This document shows, one piece after another, positions 26,281 to 34,788 of a stretch of DNA of 37,194 bases. Within the stretch, counting starts at the first letter, position 1; each line of letters begins with the position of its first letter. Source of the stretch: an uncultured Rhodospirillales bacterium (GTDB lineage: Bacteria; Pseudomonadota; Alphaproteobacteria; Reyranellales; Reyranellaceae); assembly GCA_902825855.1 (NCBI GenBank), contig CADECW010000010.1, positions 10,910 through 48,103 of the forward strand, in the 5' to 3' direction. Under the pieces are notes generated by a model. It was not told where the DNA came from and ran no database searches. It saw nothing but the letters and a program-made list of their open reading frames with translations. Position numbers and translations under genes: made by a program.

Positions 26281-27063
26281 ATGGCGGTAGACTGGGCGAG
26301 TTCCACCATCGAAGCCGGCGGGACCACGCTCCACGTGAAGCGCGGTGGCCGCGGACATCCGGTGCTGGTGCTGCATCACGAGACCGGCACACTCGACGAC
26401 CTGCCATTCTACGATGCGCTGGCGGCGAATCACGAGGTGATCGTCCCGCATCATCCCGGCTACAGCCGCTCGGCGCGCCCCGACTGGATGCGCAGCGTTC
26501 GCGACATCGCCGTGATCCATCGCGGCCTGCTCAGCGAGCTGAAGGTCGCCAGGGCGGCCCTCGTCGGGCTGGGCTTCGGCGGTTGGATCGCGGCCGAGAT
26601 GGCGACCATGGGACCGGCCGACCTCTCGCACCTGGTGCTGGTCGGGGCGATGGGTATCAAGCCGCCGCAGGGCGACATCCTCGATCTCGCCGTCACCGGC
26701 TACATGGACTACGCGCGCGCGGGCTTCCACGACCAGAAGGCATTCGACCGCGTCTATGGCGCGGAGCCCTCGGTCGACCAGCTCGAAATGTGGGACATCT
26801 GCCGCGAGATGAGCTTCCGCATCGCCTGGAAACCCTACATGTACAGCCAGACACTGCCCCATCTCCTGAAGACGGTGCGCGCGCCGGCCCTGGTCGTGTG
26901 GGGCGAGAACGACAAGGTCGTGCCCATGAGCGCGGGCAAGCGCTATGCTGAAGCGCTGCCCAACGCCAGGCTCGAGATCGTCAAGGCGTGCGGGCACTCC
27001 GTCGACATGGAGCAGCCCGAGACGCTCGCCAAGCTTGTCAGTGCTTTCATCGCCCGGAGGTGA
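26281..27063 (+). CDS. Alpha/beta-hydrolase-fold protein lacking the nucleophile serine
   Basis: This is a 260-residue alpha/beta-hydrolase of the single-domain type: LVLHHETGTLDDLPFYDAL, a later VVPHHPGYSRS-like strand, and the elbow VGLGFGGWIAAEMA. The elbow should read G-x-S-x-G but reads G-L-G-F-G, so residue 98 is Gly (codon GGC; Ser AGC would be one base away). The acid D211 (WGENDKVVP) and H239 (CGHSVDMEQ) remain. Ordinary ester hydrolysis is therefore unlikely; a lyase-like, cofactor-free or binding role is possible. ATG 26281 follows GGAGG at 26267-26271. It is the first gene of the plus-strand run, 4 bases before the next LLM gene. Confidence 0.85.
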   Translation: MAVDWASSTIEAGGTTLHVKRGGRGHPVLVLHHETGTLDDLPFYDALAANHEVIVPHHPGYSRSARPDWMRSVRDIAVIHRGLLSELKVARAALVGLGFGGWIAAEMATMGPADLSHLVLVGAMGIKPPQGDILDLAVTGYMDYARAGFHDQKAFDRVYGAEPSVDQLEMWDICREMSFRIAWKPYMYSQTLPHLLKTVRAPALVVWGENDKVVPMSAGKRYAEALPNARLEIVKACGHSVDMEQPETLAKLVSAFIARR

Positions 27064-27067
27064 CGCC

Positions 27068-28312
27068 ATGCACCTGATGTATTTCACCGAACAGCCAATG
27101 TCGGCCTACGACGAAAAGGCCGGCCGCGATTTCGGCGCCACGGCGCTGATGTTCTCCAACAAGCATTTCGATCCGGTCGCGGGATCGAGGCTCTACAACA
27201 ACTACATCGAGCAATACATGCTGGCCGAGGAGGTCGGCATCGACGGCATCATGCTGAACGAGCACCATAACGCGCCGTTCTGCATGCAGGCCAAGGCGAA
27301 CATCTTCGCCGCCATCCTCGCCGGCATGACGAAGAAGGTGAAGATCGTCATGTTGGGCAACCCGCTGCCCCTGGCGGAGAACCCGATCCGGCTCGCCGAA
27401 GAGCTCGCCATGATCGACATGATCTCCAAGGGCCGGCTGGTCTCGGGTTTCGTGCGCGGCGGCGGCCAGGAGCAGCTCGCGACCGGAGTCAATCCGGCAT
27501 TCAACCGCGAGCGCTTCGAGGAGGCGCACGATCTGATCACCCAGGCCTGGACCCGTCAGGGGCCGTTCCGCTTCGAGGGCACGCACTACCAGCATCGTGT
27601 CGTGAACCCGTGGGCGGTGCCGTTGCAGAAGCCCTACCCGCGGGTGTGGATCCCAGGCGTGATCAGCAAGGAGACGATCGTGTGGGCGGCGCAACAGCGC
27701 TATCCCTACATCGCGCTGAATACCTCGATCGAGCAGACCAAGAAGATCTGGGAGCTCTACGACCAGGTAGCGCTGCAGTCCGGCTATGTCGGCGGGCCGG
27801 AGAACCGCGGCTACCTGATCCAGGTCCACATCTCCGACAACGAAGACAAGGCGCGCGAGAACGCCAAGCAGTTCCGCTGGATGCAGGGCGAGTTCACCGG
27901 GCTTGCCCATCCGGTATGGAGCACGCCTTCGGGCTACGGCTCGCCCACCAACCGCCGCGCCTTCGTCGAGTTCGCTGCCGGCCGCGCCATCAACCCGCGC
28001 GGCAATACCAGCTTCGAGCAGCAGGTCGAGGATCTGCGCATCATCTACGGCACCCCCGACCAGGTGGTGGCCAAGCTGAAGCGCATCCTCGAGCAGACCA
28101 GGCCGGGGATCCTGGCGTTGTGGGGCAATGACGGTTTCGTCAGCCAGGAGGATTCACTCACCTGCATCCGGCTGATGGGTCAGGAGGTCTTCCCGGCGAT
28201 CAGGGAGATTGCCAAGAGCCTCGATCTCAACAGCCCGTTCGACTCCAACGCGCCGGTGCATCTCAAGTATTCGACCGATCTGAAGCCCGTCAAGGCGGCG
28301 GCGGCGGAGTAG
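27068..28312 (+). CDS. LLM-class flavin-dependent monooxygenase
   Basis: This 414-residue luciferase-like monooxygenase has GIDGIMLNEHHNAPFCMQ, KIVMLGNPLPLAENPIRLAEE, MISKGRLVSGFVRGGGQEQ and a C-terminal GTPDQVVAKLKRIL. These mark the FMN-dependent TIM-barrel type that uses reduced flavin from a separate reductase. No reductase is visible nearby. The substrate is unknown. GGAGG (27056-27060) at the end of the hydrolase gene gives ideal spacing to ATG 27068, so the two genes are translationally linked. Confidence 0.9.
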   Translation: MHLMYFTEQPMSAYDEKAGRDFGATALMFSNKHFDPVAGSRLYNNYIEQYMLAEEVGIDGIMLNEHHNAPFCMQAKANIFAAILAGMTKKVKIVMLGNPLPLAENPIRLAEELAMIDMISKGRLVSGFVRGGGQEQLATGVNPAFNRERFEEAHDLITQAWTRQGPFRFEGTHYQHRVVNPWAVPLQKPYPRVWIPGVISKETIVWAAQQRYPYIALNTSIEQTKKIWELYDQVALQSGYVGGPENRGYLIQVHISDNEDKARENAKQFRWMQGEFTGLAHPVWSTPSGYGSPTNRRAFVEFAAGRAINPRGNTSFEQQVEDLRIIYGTPDQVVAKLKRILEQTRPGILALWGNDGFVSQEDSLTCIRLMGQEVFPAIREIAKSLDLNSPFDSNAPVHLKYSTDLKPVKAAAAE

Positions 28313-28317
28313 TGAGC

Positions 28318-28384
28318 GCGGACCTCGCAGTCCGCCCATAGTCTTTTGGACCACAAGCCTCCGGTTCGCTCACGCGTGTGAGCG
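28318..28384. other. Two hairpins in the intergenic space between LLM genes
   Basis: GCGGAC/GTCCGC (28318-28323, 28330-28335) and CGCTCAC/GTGAGCG (28367-28373, 28378-28384, loop GCGT) can form two stem-loops between co-directional genes. There is no U-tract, so they are more likely processing, attenuation or repeat remnants than factor-independent terminators. Confidence 0.5.
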
Positions 28385-28421
28385 GGCCTGAAGGTCTGCG
28401 TTGGCATGAGGGGGAGGAAAC

Positions 28422-29318
28422 ATGCAACTGGGCGCATCCCTGCCGGTCGGCGACATCGGCACCGGCCCCGCCGTCCTGCGTGACTATGCGCAGGCAGCCG
28501 AGGGGCTGGGTTACACCTACATGCTGGGGCCCGACCATGTGCTGGGCGGCAATCCGAACGTCGACTATGGAGGCAAGCGCGTCGGCACCACGGCCACCGC
28601 CTATCACGATCCCTTCGTGGTGTTCGCCTTCCTCGCGGGCGTCACGAAGAAGATGGGCTTTGCCTCCGGCGTTGTGATCCTGGCGCAACGCCAGGCCGCC
28701 CTGGTCGCCAAGCAGGCCGCCTGCCTCGACGAGTTGTGCGAAGGCCGGTTTCGCCTGGGCATCGGCGTCGGCTGGAACGAGATCGAGTTCCAGGGCCTCG
28801 GCATGGATTTCCACACAAGAGGCAGGCGCTCGGCCGAACAGGTTCGCTTCATGCAGGCGCTGTGGGCCGAGCCGCACGTCAAGTTCAAGGGCGAGTTCCA
28901 TCAGCTCGACGACGGCGGCATCAACCCGCGGCCGAAATCGGGCCGCGTGCCGATCTGGTTCGGTGGCCATGCCGAGGCGACCTTCCGGCGGACCGCCAAG
29001 TACGGAGACGGCTTCATGCCGCTGCAGTATCCGGCAGGCGACGCGGCGCTGAAGGCGTTCGAAAAGCTGCGCGGCCTTATCAAGGCAGAGGGCCGCGACC
29101 CGGCCTCGGTCGGGCTGGAAGTCTGGGTTTCGCCCGGCATCGGCACGCCTGACGACTGGCGAAAGGAATTCACATTCTGGAAGAAGGCGGGCGTGACCCA
29201 CGTCACCGCCCACACGACCTACGTCAGCAACCACCACAAGCGCATCGCCGGGAAGAACTACGCCGATCACCTGGACGCCATCACACGCTATCGCAAGGCC
29301 GTGGCCGACCTTCTATAA
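28422..29318 (+). CDS. LLM-class flavin/F420-type oxidoreductase
   Basis: This is a 298-residue member of the short luciferase-like group often annotated as F420-dependent (Rv2161c-like). Motifs are MQLGASLPVGDIG, LGYTYMLGPDHVLGG, FASGVVILAQRQAALVAKQ, CEGRFRLGIGVGWNEIEFQGLGMDF and RVPIWFGGHAEA. Whether it uses FMN or F420 cannot be told from sequence by eye; F420 genes are not in the window. GGGGGAGGAAAC precedes ATG 28422. It is separated from the preceding LLM gene by 109 bases with hairpins, and is 25 bases before the Fe-S subunit gene. Confidence 0.88.
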   Translation: MQLGASLPVGDIGTGPAVLRDYAQAAEGLGYTYMLGPDHVLGGNPNVDYGGKRVGTTATAYHDPFVVFAFLAGVTKKMGFASGVVILAQRQAALVAKQAACLDELCEGRFRLGIGVGWNEIEFQGLGMDFHTRGRRSAEQVRFMQALWAEPHVKFKGEFHQLDDGGINPRPKSGRVPIWFGGHAEATFRRTAKYGDGFMPLQYPAGDAALKAFEKLRGLIKAEGRDPASVGLEVWVSPGIGTPDDWRKEFTFWKKAGVTHVTAHTTYVSNHHKRIAGKNYADHLDAITRYRKAVADLL

Positions 29319-29343
29319 GGCCTGGCAGGGAGGGGAGGACCGG

Positions 29344-29820
29344 ATGGCCATCGCATTTACGGTCAACGGCGAGCTGAAGCGCATCGAGGCATCGGAGACA
29401 GCGACGCTGCTCGACATCTTGCGCAATAGCCTGGGCCTGATGGGCACGCGTTACGGCTGCGGCCTGGAGCAGTGCGGCAGCTGCATGGTGCTGGTCGACG
29501 GCCAGCCCGCCTATGCCTGCACCCGCGAGATCGGCACAGTGGCCAACCGCAAGGTCACGACCATCGAGGGCCTCGGCACGCCAGCCGCGCCGCATCCTCT
29601 GCAGCAGGCCTTCCTCGACGAGCAGGCCGGCCAGTGCGGCTATTGCCTGAGCGGAATCGTGATGTCGGCAAAGGCGCTGCTCGACCGCAATCCCGCTCCC
29701 AGCCGCGCCGACGTCGTTGCCGCACTCGACCGGCATCTCTGTCGCTGCGGTGCGCATCAGCGCATCCTGCGGGCCGTCGAACGCGCGGCGGCCACCCTGC
29801 GCAACGGAGGCCGGAGATGA
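29344..29820 (+). CDS. [2Fe-2S] small subunit of a NicA/IorA-type molybdenum hydroxylase
   Basis: This is the 158-residue electron-transfer subunit of a xanthine-oxidase-family hydroxylase. The N-terminal plant-type ferredoxin domain has YGCGLEQCGSC and a fourth cysteine in YACTR. The C-terminal helical [2Fe-2S] domain has QCGYCLSGIVMSAKALLDR and HLCRCGAHQRI. The stretch AAPHPLQQAFLDEQAGQCGYC closely recalls nicotinate dehydrogenase NicA and isoquinoline oxidoreductase IorA. ATG 29344 follows GGGAGGGGAGGA. The 3' end overlaps the large subunit by 4 bases (ATGA). Confidence 0.93.
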   Translation: MAIAFTVNGELKRIEASETATLLDILRNSLGLMGTRYGCGLEQCGSCMVLVDGQPAYACTREIGTVANRKVTTIEGLGTPAAPHPLQQAFLDEQAGQCGYCLSGIVMSAKALLDRNPAPSRADVVAALDRHLCRCGAHQRILRAVERAAATLRNGGRR

Positions 29821-31937
29821 ACGCGCGTCCGCTTCCGGCGAGCCTGGTCGACAATCCGCGACTCGACCGCTGGATCCATTTCCAGTCCGATCGCACCGTG
29901 CGCATCGCCACCGGCAAGGTCGAGATGGGGCAGGGTGTCGTCACGGCCATCGCCCAGATCGCGGCCGAGGAACTCGACCTGCCGCTCGATCGCGTGGTGG
30001 TGTTGTCGGGCGATACGACCAACGGCCCGGACGAACTCTATACGACGTCGTCGCTGTCGGTCGAAGTGTCCGGTGGTTCGGTGCGCCTGGTCTGTGCCGA
30101 GGTGCGGGCCAAGGCGCTCGAGCGTGCCGCGCTGCGCCTCAACTGCAGCCGCGACGATCTCGCTGTGGTCGACGGACAGTTCATGCAGAACGGTGCCGCG
30201 ACGGGACAGGATTATTGGACCGTCGCGGGCGAGATCGATCTCACGCAGGCGGTGACCGGCTCGGTGCCGGTGAAGCCGGCCTCGTCCTATCGCGTCGTCG
30301 GCAAGAGCGTGCCGCGCATCGACCTGCCGGCAAAGCTGAGCGGCGCGGCCTTCGTCCATGATGTCCTGCCCAAGGATGTCCTGCATGCCCGCACGCTGCG
30401 CCAGCCCAACCGCGGCGCCACGCTGGCGGCGCTCGACGAGGCAGCGATCCGTCGCGCGGCGAAGGGTGAATTGCAGATCGTCCGCCAGACCAACTTCGTG
30501 GCGTTCGTCAGCCCGATCGAGAGCGTCGTCCAGGCGGCCGCGGCGGCGGCACCTGGGCACGCCAGATGGGACAATGTGCGCCGTCTCGAAGCTGCCCATC
30601 AGGAAGCGGCCTGGCTGAAAGGCCAGCCGAGCGACGACCGGCGCATCGGTGCCTGGCCTGCGCCCACGGCGAGCCCCAGGCGCCTCGTCCAGCTGACAGT
30701 GTCGCGACCTTACATCGCGCACGCGTCGATGTCGCCGTCGTGCGCCCTTGCCGAGTTTCGCGACGGGCACCTGACGGTGCGCTCGCACGGCCAGGGCATG
30801 CACCCGCTGCGCAAAAATCTCGCCGCCGTGCTCGGCTTGCCGGTCGAAGCGATCACGGCGCAGCACCTGCACGGCGCGGGGTGCTACGGCCACAACGGCG
30901 CCGACGATGCGGCCCTCGATGCTGCATTGGTCGCCATGCGCATTCCGAACCGCTGGATCCGCCTGCAATGGCGTCGCGAGGAGGAATTCGGCTTCGAGCC
31001 GGTCGGTCCCGCCATGCTGGTCACGTTGCATGTCGATCTCGACGAGCGCGGCCGCCCCTCCGACTGGACGACGGAGATCTGGAGCCCGACACACGTCCAG
31101 CGCCCCGGCAGCGGCAGCGGCTATCTGCTGGCGTCGGAAGCGCTCGCTGCTCCGCCGCCCGACGTTGCGCCGTTCGATCCACCGGAAGAGCGCGGCGGCG
31201 GGGGCACGCGCAATGCCGTGCCGATCTACGACGTGCCGGCGCATCGCATCCTGCATCATCTCGTGGTGCGCCCGCCGGTGCGCACCTCGGCGCTGCGCGG
31301 GCTCGGCGCGCTGCCCAACGTCTTTGCCATCGAATCGCTGATCGACGACCTGGCGGCGCGGGCCGGCGAAGATCCCGTCGCCTATCGCCTGTCCATCCTG
31401 TCCGAGCCGCGCGCCCGGCGGTTGGTCGAGCTGGTGGCCGAGCGTGCGGGCTGGTCGTCGCGCGGCCCGTCCGGCACCGGCAAGGGCCTCGGCCTGGCGG
31501 TCGCCCGCTACAAGAACCGCGCCGCCTATGCTGCCGTGGTCGCTGCCGTCACCGTGCAGGAGACGGTGAAGGTCGATCGCGTCTGGTGCGTGGCGGACGC
31601 AGGCCTGGTGGTCAATCCCGACGGCGCGCGCAACCAGCTCGAGGGCGGCATCGTGCAGGCGGTGAGCTGGACCTTGAAGGAGCAGGTGAAGCTCGATGCC
31701 GAGGGCATCGCCTCGCGCGACTGGGAGAGCTATCCCATCCTGCGCTTCAGCGAGGTGCCGGAGATGCAGGTCGAGTTCGTCGACGGCGCCGGAAATCCCA
31801 CGCTGGGCGTCGGCGAATGCACGGTCGGTCCGACCGCTGCTGCCATTGCAAACGCCGTCAACCATGCGCTGGGCGTGCGCATCCACGACATGCCGTTGAC
31901 CCGTGAGCGCATCATGGCGGCGCTGCTCAAGGCCTAG
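29817..31937 (+). CDS. Molybdopterin-binding large subunit of a NicB/IorB-type hydroxylase
   Basis: This 706-residue catalytic subunit hydroxylates an (N-hetero)aromatic or aldehyde-like carbon using water and molybdenum cofactor. It has KVEMGQGVVTAIAQIAAEEL, LSGDTTNGPDE, the cofactor loop GAGCYGHNGADDAALDA (from G353, a NicB-like variant of GGGFGRR), and the catalytic glutamate E667 in LGVGECTVGPTAAA. It has no Tat signal and, unlike NicB of Pseudomonas putida, no C-terminal cytochrome c domains (no CxxCH), so the electron acceptor must be separate. No XdhC-type maturation gene is nearby. Substrate unknown; an N-heteroaromatic is a guess from subunit similarity. Confidence 0.9.
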   Translation: MNARPLPASLVDNPRLDRWIHFQSDRTVRIATGKVEMGQGVVTAIAQIAAEELDLPLDRVVVLSGDTTNGPDELYTTSSLSVEVSGGSVRLVCAEVRAKALERAALRLNCSRDDLAVVDGQFMQNGAATGQDYWTVAGEIDLTQAVTGSVPVKPASSYRVVGKSVPRIDLPAKLSGAAFVHDVLPKDVLHARTLRQPNRGATLAALDEAAIRRAAKGELQIVRQTNFVAFVSPIESVVQAAAAAAPGHARWDNVRRLEAAHQEAAWLKGQPSDDRRIGAWPAPTASPRRLVQLTVSRPYIAHASMSPSCALAEFRDGHLTVRSHGQGMHPLRKNLAAVLGLPVEAITAQHLHGAGCYGHNGADDAALDAALVAMRIPNRWIRLQWRREEEFGFEPVGPAMLVTLHVDLDERGRPSDWTTEIWSPTHVQRPGSGSGYLLASEALAAPPPDVAPFDPPEERGGGGTRNAVPIYDVPAHRILHHLVVRPPVRTSALRGLGALPNVFAIESLIDDLAARAGEDPVAYRLSILSEPRARRLVELVAERAGWSSRGPSGTGKGLGLAVARYKNRAAYAAVVAAVTVQETVKVDRVWCVADAGLVVNPDGARNQLEGGIVQAVSWTLKEQVKLDAEGIASRDWESYPILRFSEVPEMQVEFVDGAGNPTLGVGECTVGPTAAAIANAVNHALGVRIHDMPLTRERIMAALLKA

Positions 31938-31938
31938 G

Positions 31939-31953
31939 CCGGGGCAAGCCCGG
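31939..31953. terminator. Weak hairpin in the convergent gap
   Basis: CCGGG/CCCGG (31939-31943, 31949-31953, loop GCAAG) lies between the convergent stops at 31937 and 31977. It could serve as a bidirectional terminator but is short and lacks a U-tract. Confidence 0.25.
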
Positions 31954-31976
31954 ACCTCAAGCCCTGACCTGACGAC

Positions 31977-32861
31977 TCAGGCTGCCGCCTGAACCGCGGT
32001 CGGTCCGTCGCCGGCCAGCGTCGTCCGGCGCATGTCGCGCGGCTCGTTGGCCGGGAAGGGGCGAGCACGATGCATGGTCTGCCGGTTGTCCCACATCACC
32101 AGGTCGCCGACGCGCCATTTGTGCGTATAGACGAACTCGCGCTGGGTGGCATGCTCGATCAGGTCGCGCAGGTAGCCGCGCGCCTCGGGCATCGGCCAGC
32201 CGACGATGCTGCCGGCGTGTGAGGAAAGGTAGAGCGACTTGCGCCCCGTCACCGGATGGACGCGCACCATGCATTGCCGCACCGGCCTGAAGCGCTCGCG
32301 CTCCTCGTCGGTGTAGTCGTAGAAGCCGATGATCTGGCGCGAGTACATCTGCGAATGCTCGCAGACCATGTTCTCGACCTCGGCCTTGGTCTCGTCGTCG
32401 AGCGCATCGTAGGCTGCCCGCATGTCGGCGAACTGCGTGTTGCCGCCCTTCGACGGGATCGAGATGGCATGCAGCAGCGAGTATTTGGCCGGCACGATCT
32501 TGAACGACGAGTCGGAGTGCCACAGCCGGTTGCCGATGGCGAACAGCCGGCGGCGGTCGTCGCGCTTGAACGGCGCGTTGTCCTTGTCGAGATTGGAGAC
32601 GTCGGCGAAGGTCGTAGGCAGGCGATATTCGTTGGCGGCGCGAAGGCTGGTGCCGATCGCGTGCTCGATGTCGCCCAGGCTCTGGGTGAAGGCGAGCTGC
32701 TGGGCATCGTCGATCTTCTGCTCGCGGAACACCAGCACGGCGTAACGGTCCATGCCGGCATGGATCGCCGCGACTTCTTCCCTGGCCAACGGGCGCCGCA
32801 TGTCGATGCCCTCGACCTCGCCGGCAAAGCACGGCCCGACTTGGCGGATGGAGATGGTCAT
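31977..32861 (-). CDS. TauD/TfdA-family 2-oxoglutarate/Fe(II) dioxygenase
   Basis: This 294-residue non-heme iron dioxygenase couples 2-oxoglutarate decarboxylation to hydroxylation of a substrate, often a sulfonate, phenoxyacid or other anion. The facial triad is H115-x-D117 (NRLWHSDSSF) and H264 (QTMHRARPF), and the 2-oxoglutarate-binding arginine is likely R279 in RDMRRTTL. TfdA-like features include VLVFREQKIDD and KGGNTQFADMRAAYDAL. The start at 32861 is preceded on its strand by AAGGGGA. It is the third gene of the minus-strand LLM-NIPSNAP-TauD set. Confidence 0.92.
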   Translation of the reverse strand: MTISIRQVGPCFAGEVEGIDMRRPLAREEVAAIHAGMDRYAVLVFREQKIDDAQQLAFTQSLGDIEHAIGTSLRAANEYRLPTTFADVSNLDKDNAPFKRDDRRRLFAIGNRLWHSDSSFKIVPAKYSLLHAISIPSKGGNTQFADMRAAYDALDDETKAEVENMVCEHSQMYSRQIIGFYDYTDEERERFRPVRQCMVRVHPVTGRKSLYLSSHAGSIVGWPMPEARGYLRDLIEHATQREFVYTHKWRVGDLVMWDNRQTMHRARPFPANEPRDMRRTTLAGDGPTAVQAAA

Positions 32862-32887
32862 GGTGTTCCCCTTCTTCAGGCTCTACA

Positions 32888-32914
32888 GGACCGCGCGCGT
32901 CCGGCGCGCGGTCC
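32888..32914. other. Strong 11-bp hairpin between NIPSNAP and TauD genes
   Basis: GGACCGCGCGC (32888-32898) and GCGCGCGGTCC (32904-32914) are perfect inverted repeats with a 5-base loop, placed between two minus-strand genes. No U-tract follows on the minus strand. It could attenuate readthrough into the TauD gene or protect the upstream message. Confidence 0.6.
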
Positions 32915-32926
32915 GCAAGACGTGAC

Positions 32927-33547
32927 CTAGTGCAGCGGCGACCAGCTCGCCGGCACCGCGAACTTGTTCTCCTGCTTGAGCAGGGTCACGCTCTCGTGCC
33001 GCGGCGGCGGCCACTGACCGGGCTTCATCGCCTGGGCACGGCGCGTCTCGCGGTCGGCCATGTTCTTGTAGGCCCAGACATGGACCCACTGGTTGAGGGC
33101 GCCGATGTCGGTGAAGCCCGCGAATACCAGCGGCGAGATGGCGGCGCGCGCATTGATCAGCGGTGTCCACGCCTCGATCACCTTGGGGATATTGCCGGGA
33201 CCGTAGGTGTAGGTACGGAACTCGTAGATGCTGCCGTGCTCGCCCGGCTCGAAATGCGGCGAGAACGGTGCGGGATGGAGGATCTTGCTCTCCATCTCCA
33301 GGATGTTGTCTTGGATCTTGGGCGGCCACACCCCGGTCCTGATGGCTTCGGCACGGATATGGTCGCGCTCGTTCAGGTCCTTGTAGGGCCAGACATGGAT
33401 GATCTGGTTCAGCGTCCCGACCTCCGTGTGCCAGAAGCCGCCAAAGCGCGAAAGCTTGGTCCGCGCCGGCATGCCTGCGCCGAACAGCTCCGCCACCTTG
33501 GGGATGCTGCCCGGCTTCATGAGATAGGTCCGCATTTCAAAGATCAT
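32927..33547 (-). CDS. NIPSNAP-family protein with two tandem domains
   Basis: This 206-residue protein has two copies of the ferredoxin-like NIPSNAP domain. The first (about 1-100) has MIFEMRTYLMKPGSIPKV, GTLNQIIHVWPYKDLNERDH and WPPKIQ. The second (about 106-205) has IYEFRTYTYGPGNIPKVIEAW, GALNQWVHVWAYKNMADRE and WPPP. The molecular function of bacterial NIPSNAP proteins is poorly known; they often sit in catabolic clusters. AAGGAGAG precedes the start on its strand, and it lies 13 bases after the LLM gene stop. Confidence 0.9.
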   Translation of the reverse strand: MIFEMRTYLMKPGSIPKVAELFGAGMPARTKLSRFGGFWHTEVGTLNQIIHVWPYKDLNERDHIRAEAIRTGVWPPKIQDNILEMESKILHPAPFSPHFEPGEHGSIYEFRTYTYGPGNIPKVIEAWTPLINARAAISPLVFAGFTDIGALNQWVHVWAYKNMADRETRRAQAMKPGQWPPPRHESVTLLKQENKFAVPASWSPLH

Positions 33548-33560
33548 CGGTCTCTCCTTT

Positions 33561-34745
33561 TCAATCGGCGGCTGCAGCGGCCCGTGCCGGCCGGAACGCC
33601 GGCATGACTTCCTTGGCGAAGCGGTCGAGCTGCTCCATCGTGTCGGTCAGGTGCGTGCCGAGCGGCATGGTGCAGATGACCCGCTCGAGGCCGGGATAGC
33701 GTTGCTCGACCTTCTTCAGCGCTTCGATGATGTCGGCCGGCGTGCCGGCCAGGAAGCCGCCGGCGTTCACCGCATCTTCGATGCGCGGCAGTTTCGTGCC
33801 CGGCACCAGGCTGGGATCACGCATGGCTGCGATCTGCTGGTCGGTGATGGCACGAACCAGCCTGAGTTCGCCGAACATCTTCATGTTCTCTTCGTAGAAC
33901 TTGCCCGCCTTGGCGATCGCCGCCTCGCGGCTTTCGGCGATGCAGAACTGGTAGCCGAGCGCCAGGCGCTCGCCAGGCTTGAGCTCGATGCCGCGCCGCT
34001 GATAGGCCGCGCGGAATTCGGTCATGTGGCGGTCGACGGCGCCGCCTTCGGCCGAGCCGCCGCCGATCACGCCGCTGATGCCGTACTTGGCCATGAAGTC
34101 GAAGGCGCGCTGCGAGCCGCTCTGGATGGGCTGCCAGCATTCGACTGGCCGGCGCAGGGGGCGGGGCACCAGGGTGAGTTCCTTCAGCGTGTAGCCGCGG
34201 TAGGGCACCTCGGGCGGGAGCGTGAAGTACTTGCCCTTGTGGCTGAAGCGCTCCTCGTTGAAGGATCTGAAGATGATGTCGACGCCTTCCTCGAACAGTT
34301 CGCGGTTGGCATCCTGGTCCGTCAGCGGCGAGCCGAAGGTTTCGACCTCACGGGTGTGATAGCCTCGGCCGATGCCGAAGATCACTCGCCCGCCGGTCAG
34401 GATGTCGGCCATGGCATAGTCTTCCGCCAGTCGGAGCGGGTGCCACATCGGCACGATATTGAAGCCGCAGCCGACTTTGAGGCTCTTGGTCACCCCGCAG
34501 AGGTGCGTCGCCATCATCAGCAGGTTGGGGATGCATTCCGTTCCCTCCGGCTGGAAATGGTGCTCGGCCATCCAGAAGGTGTCGTAGCCCAGCCGGTCCA
34601 TCTGCTTGGCATAGGCCACCGTCTTGTGCATGACGTCGGCCAGCTGCTCGTTGGAATACCACCTGTCGTTGATCGGCTTGCCGAGATAGCCAACATCTTC
34701 CAGGTCGACCGAGCCGACATACGAACTGTCGAATTTAGTGATCAT
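33561..34745 (-). CDS. LLM-class flavin-dependent monooxygenase
   Basis: This 394-residue luciferase-like monooxygenase has YDTFWMAEHHFQPEGTECIPN, KVGCGFNIVPMWHPLRLAEDYAM, ILTGGRVIFGIGRGYHTREVE and GFLAGTPADIIEALKKVE. It is a different branch from the three other LLM proteins in the window. I chose ATG at 34745 (MITKFDSSYVG), preceded on its strand by GGGAGGA; the frame is open further to 34856 but that part is not conserved-looking and covers the divergent region. It leads the minus-strand set with NIPSNAP and TauD and is divergent from the VOC gene. Substrate unknown. Confidence 0.92.
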   Translation of the reverse strand: MITKFDSSYVGSVDLEDVGYLGKPINDRWYSNEQLADVMHKTVAYAKQMDRLGYDTFWMAEHHFQPEGTECIPNLLMMATHLCGVTKSLKVGCGFNIVPMWHPLRLAEDYAMADILTGGRVIFGIGRGYHTREVETFGSPLTDQDANRELFEEGVDIIFRSFNEERFSHKGKYFTLPPEVPYRGYTLKELTLVPRPLRRPVECWQPIQSGSQRAFDFMAKYGISGVIGGGSAEGGAVDRHMTEFRAAYQRRGIELKPGERLALGYQFCIAESREAAIAKAGKFYEENMKMFGELRLVRAITDQQIAAMRDPSLVPGTKLPRIEDAVNAGGFLAGTPADIIEALKKVEQRYPGLERVICTMPLGTHLTDTMEQLDRFAKEVMPAFRPARAAAAAD

Positions 34746-34788
34746 GGCCTGTTCCTCCCGGGCCTTTGTTGCAGGCAGTTCCGCATTT

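Noticed and set aside
28313..28421. Factor-independent terminator between the two LLM genes
   Set aside because: The hairpins have no following T-run, and the downstream gene has a strong ribosome binding site and shared direction, so I list them only as hairpins.
29757..31886. 709-codon minus-strand open frame opposite the molybdenum hydroxylase
   Set aside because: It is a mirror frame of the NicB-like gene with low-complexity His/Arg/Asp-rich translation and no motif.
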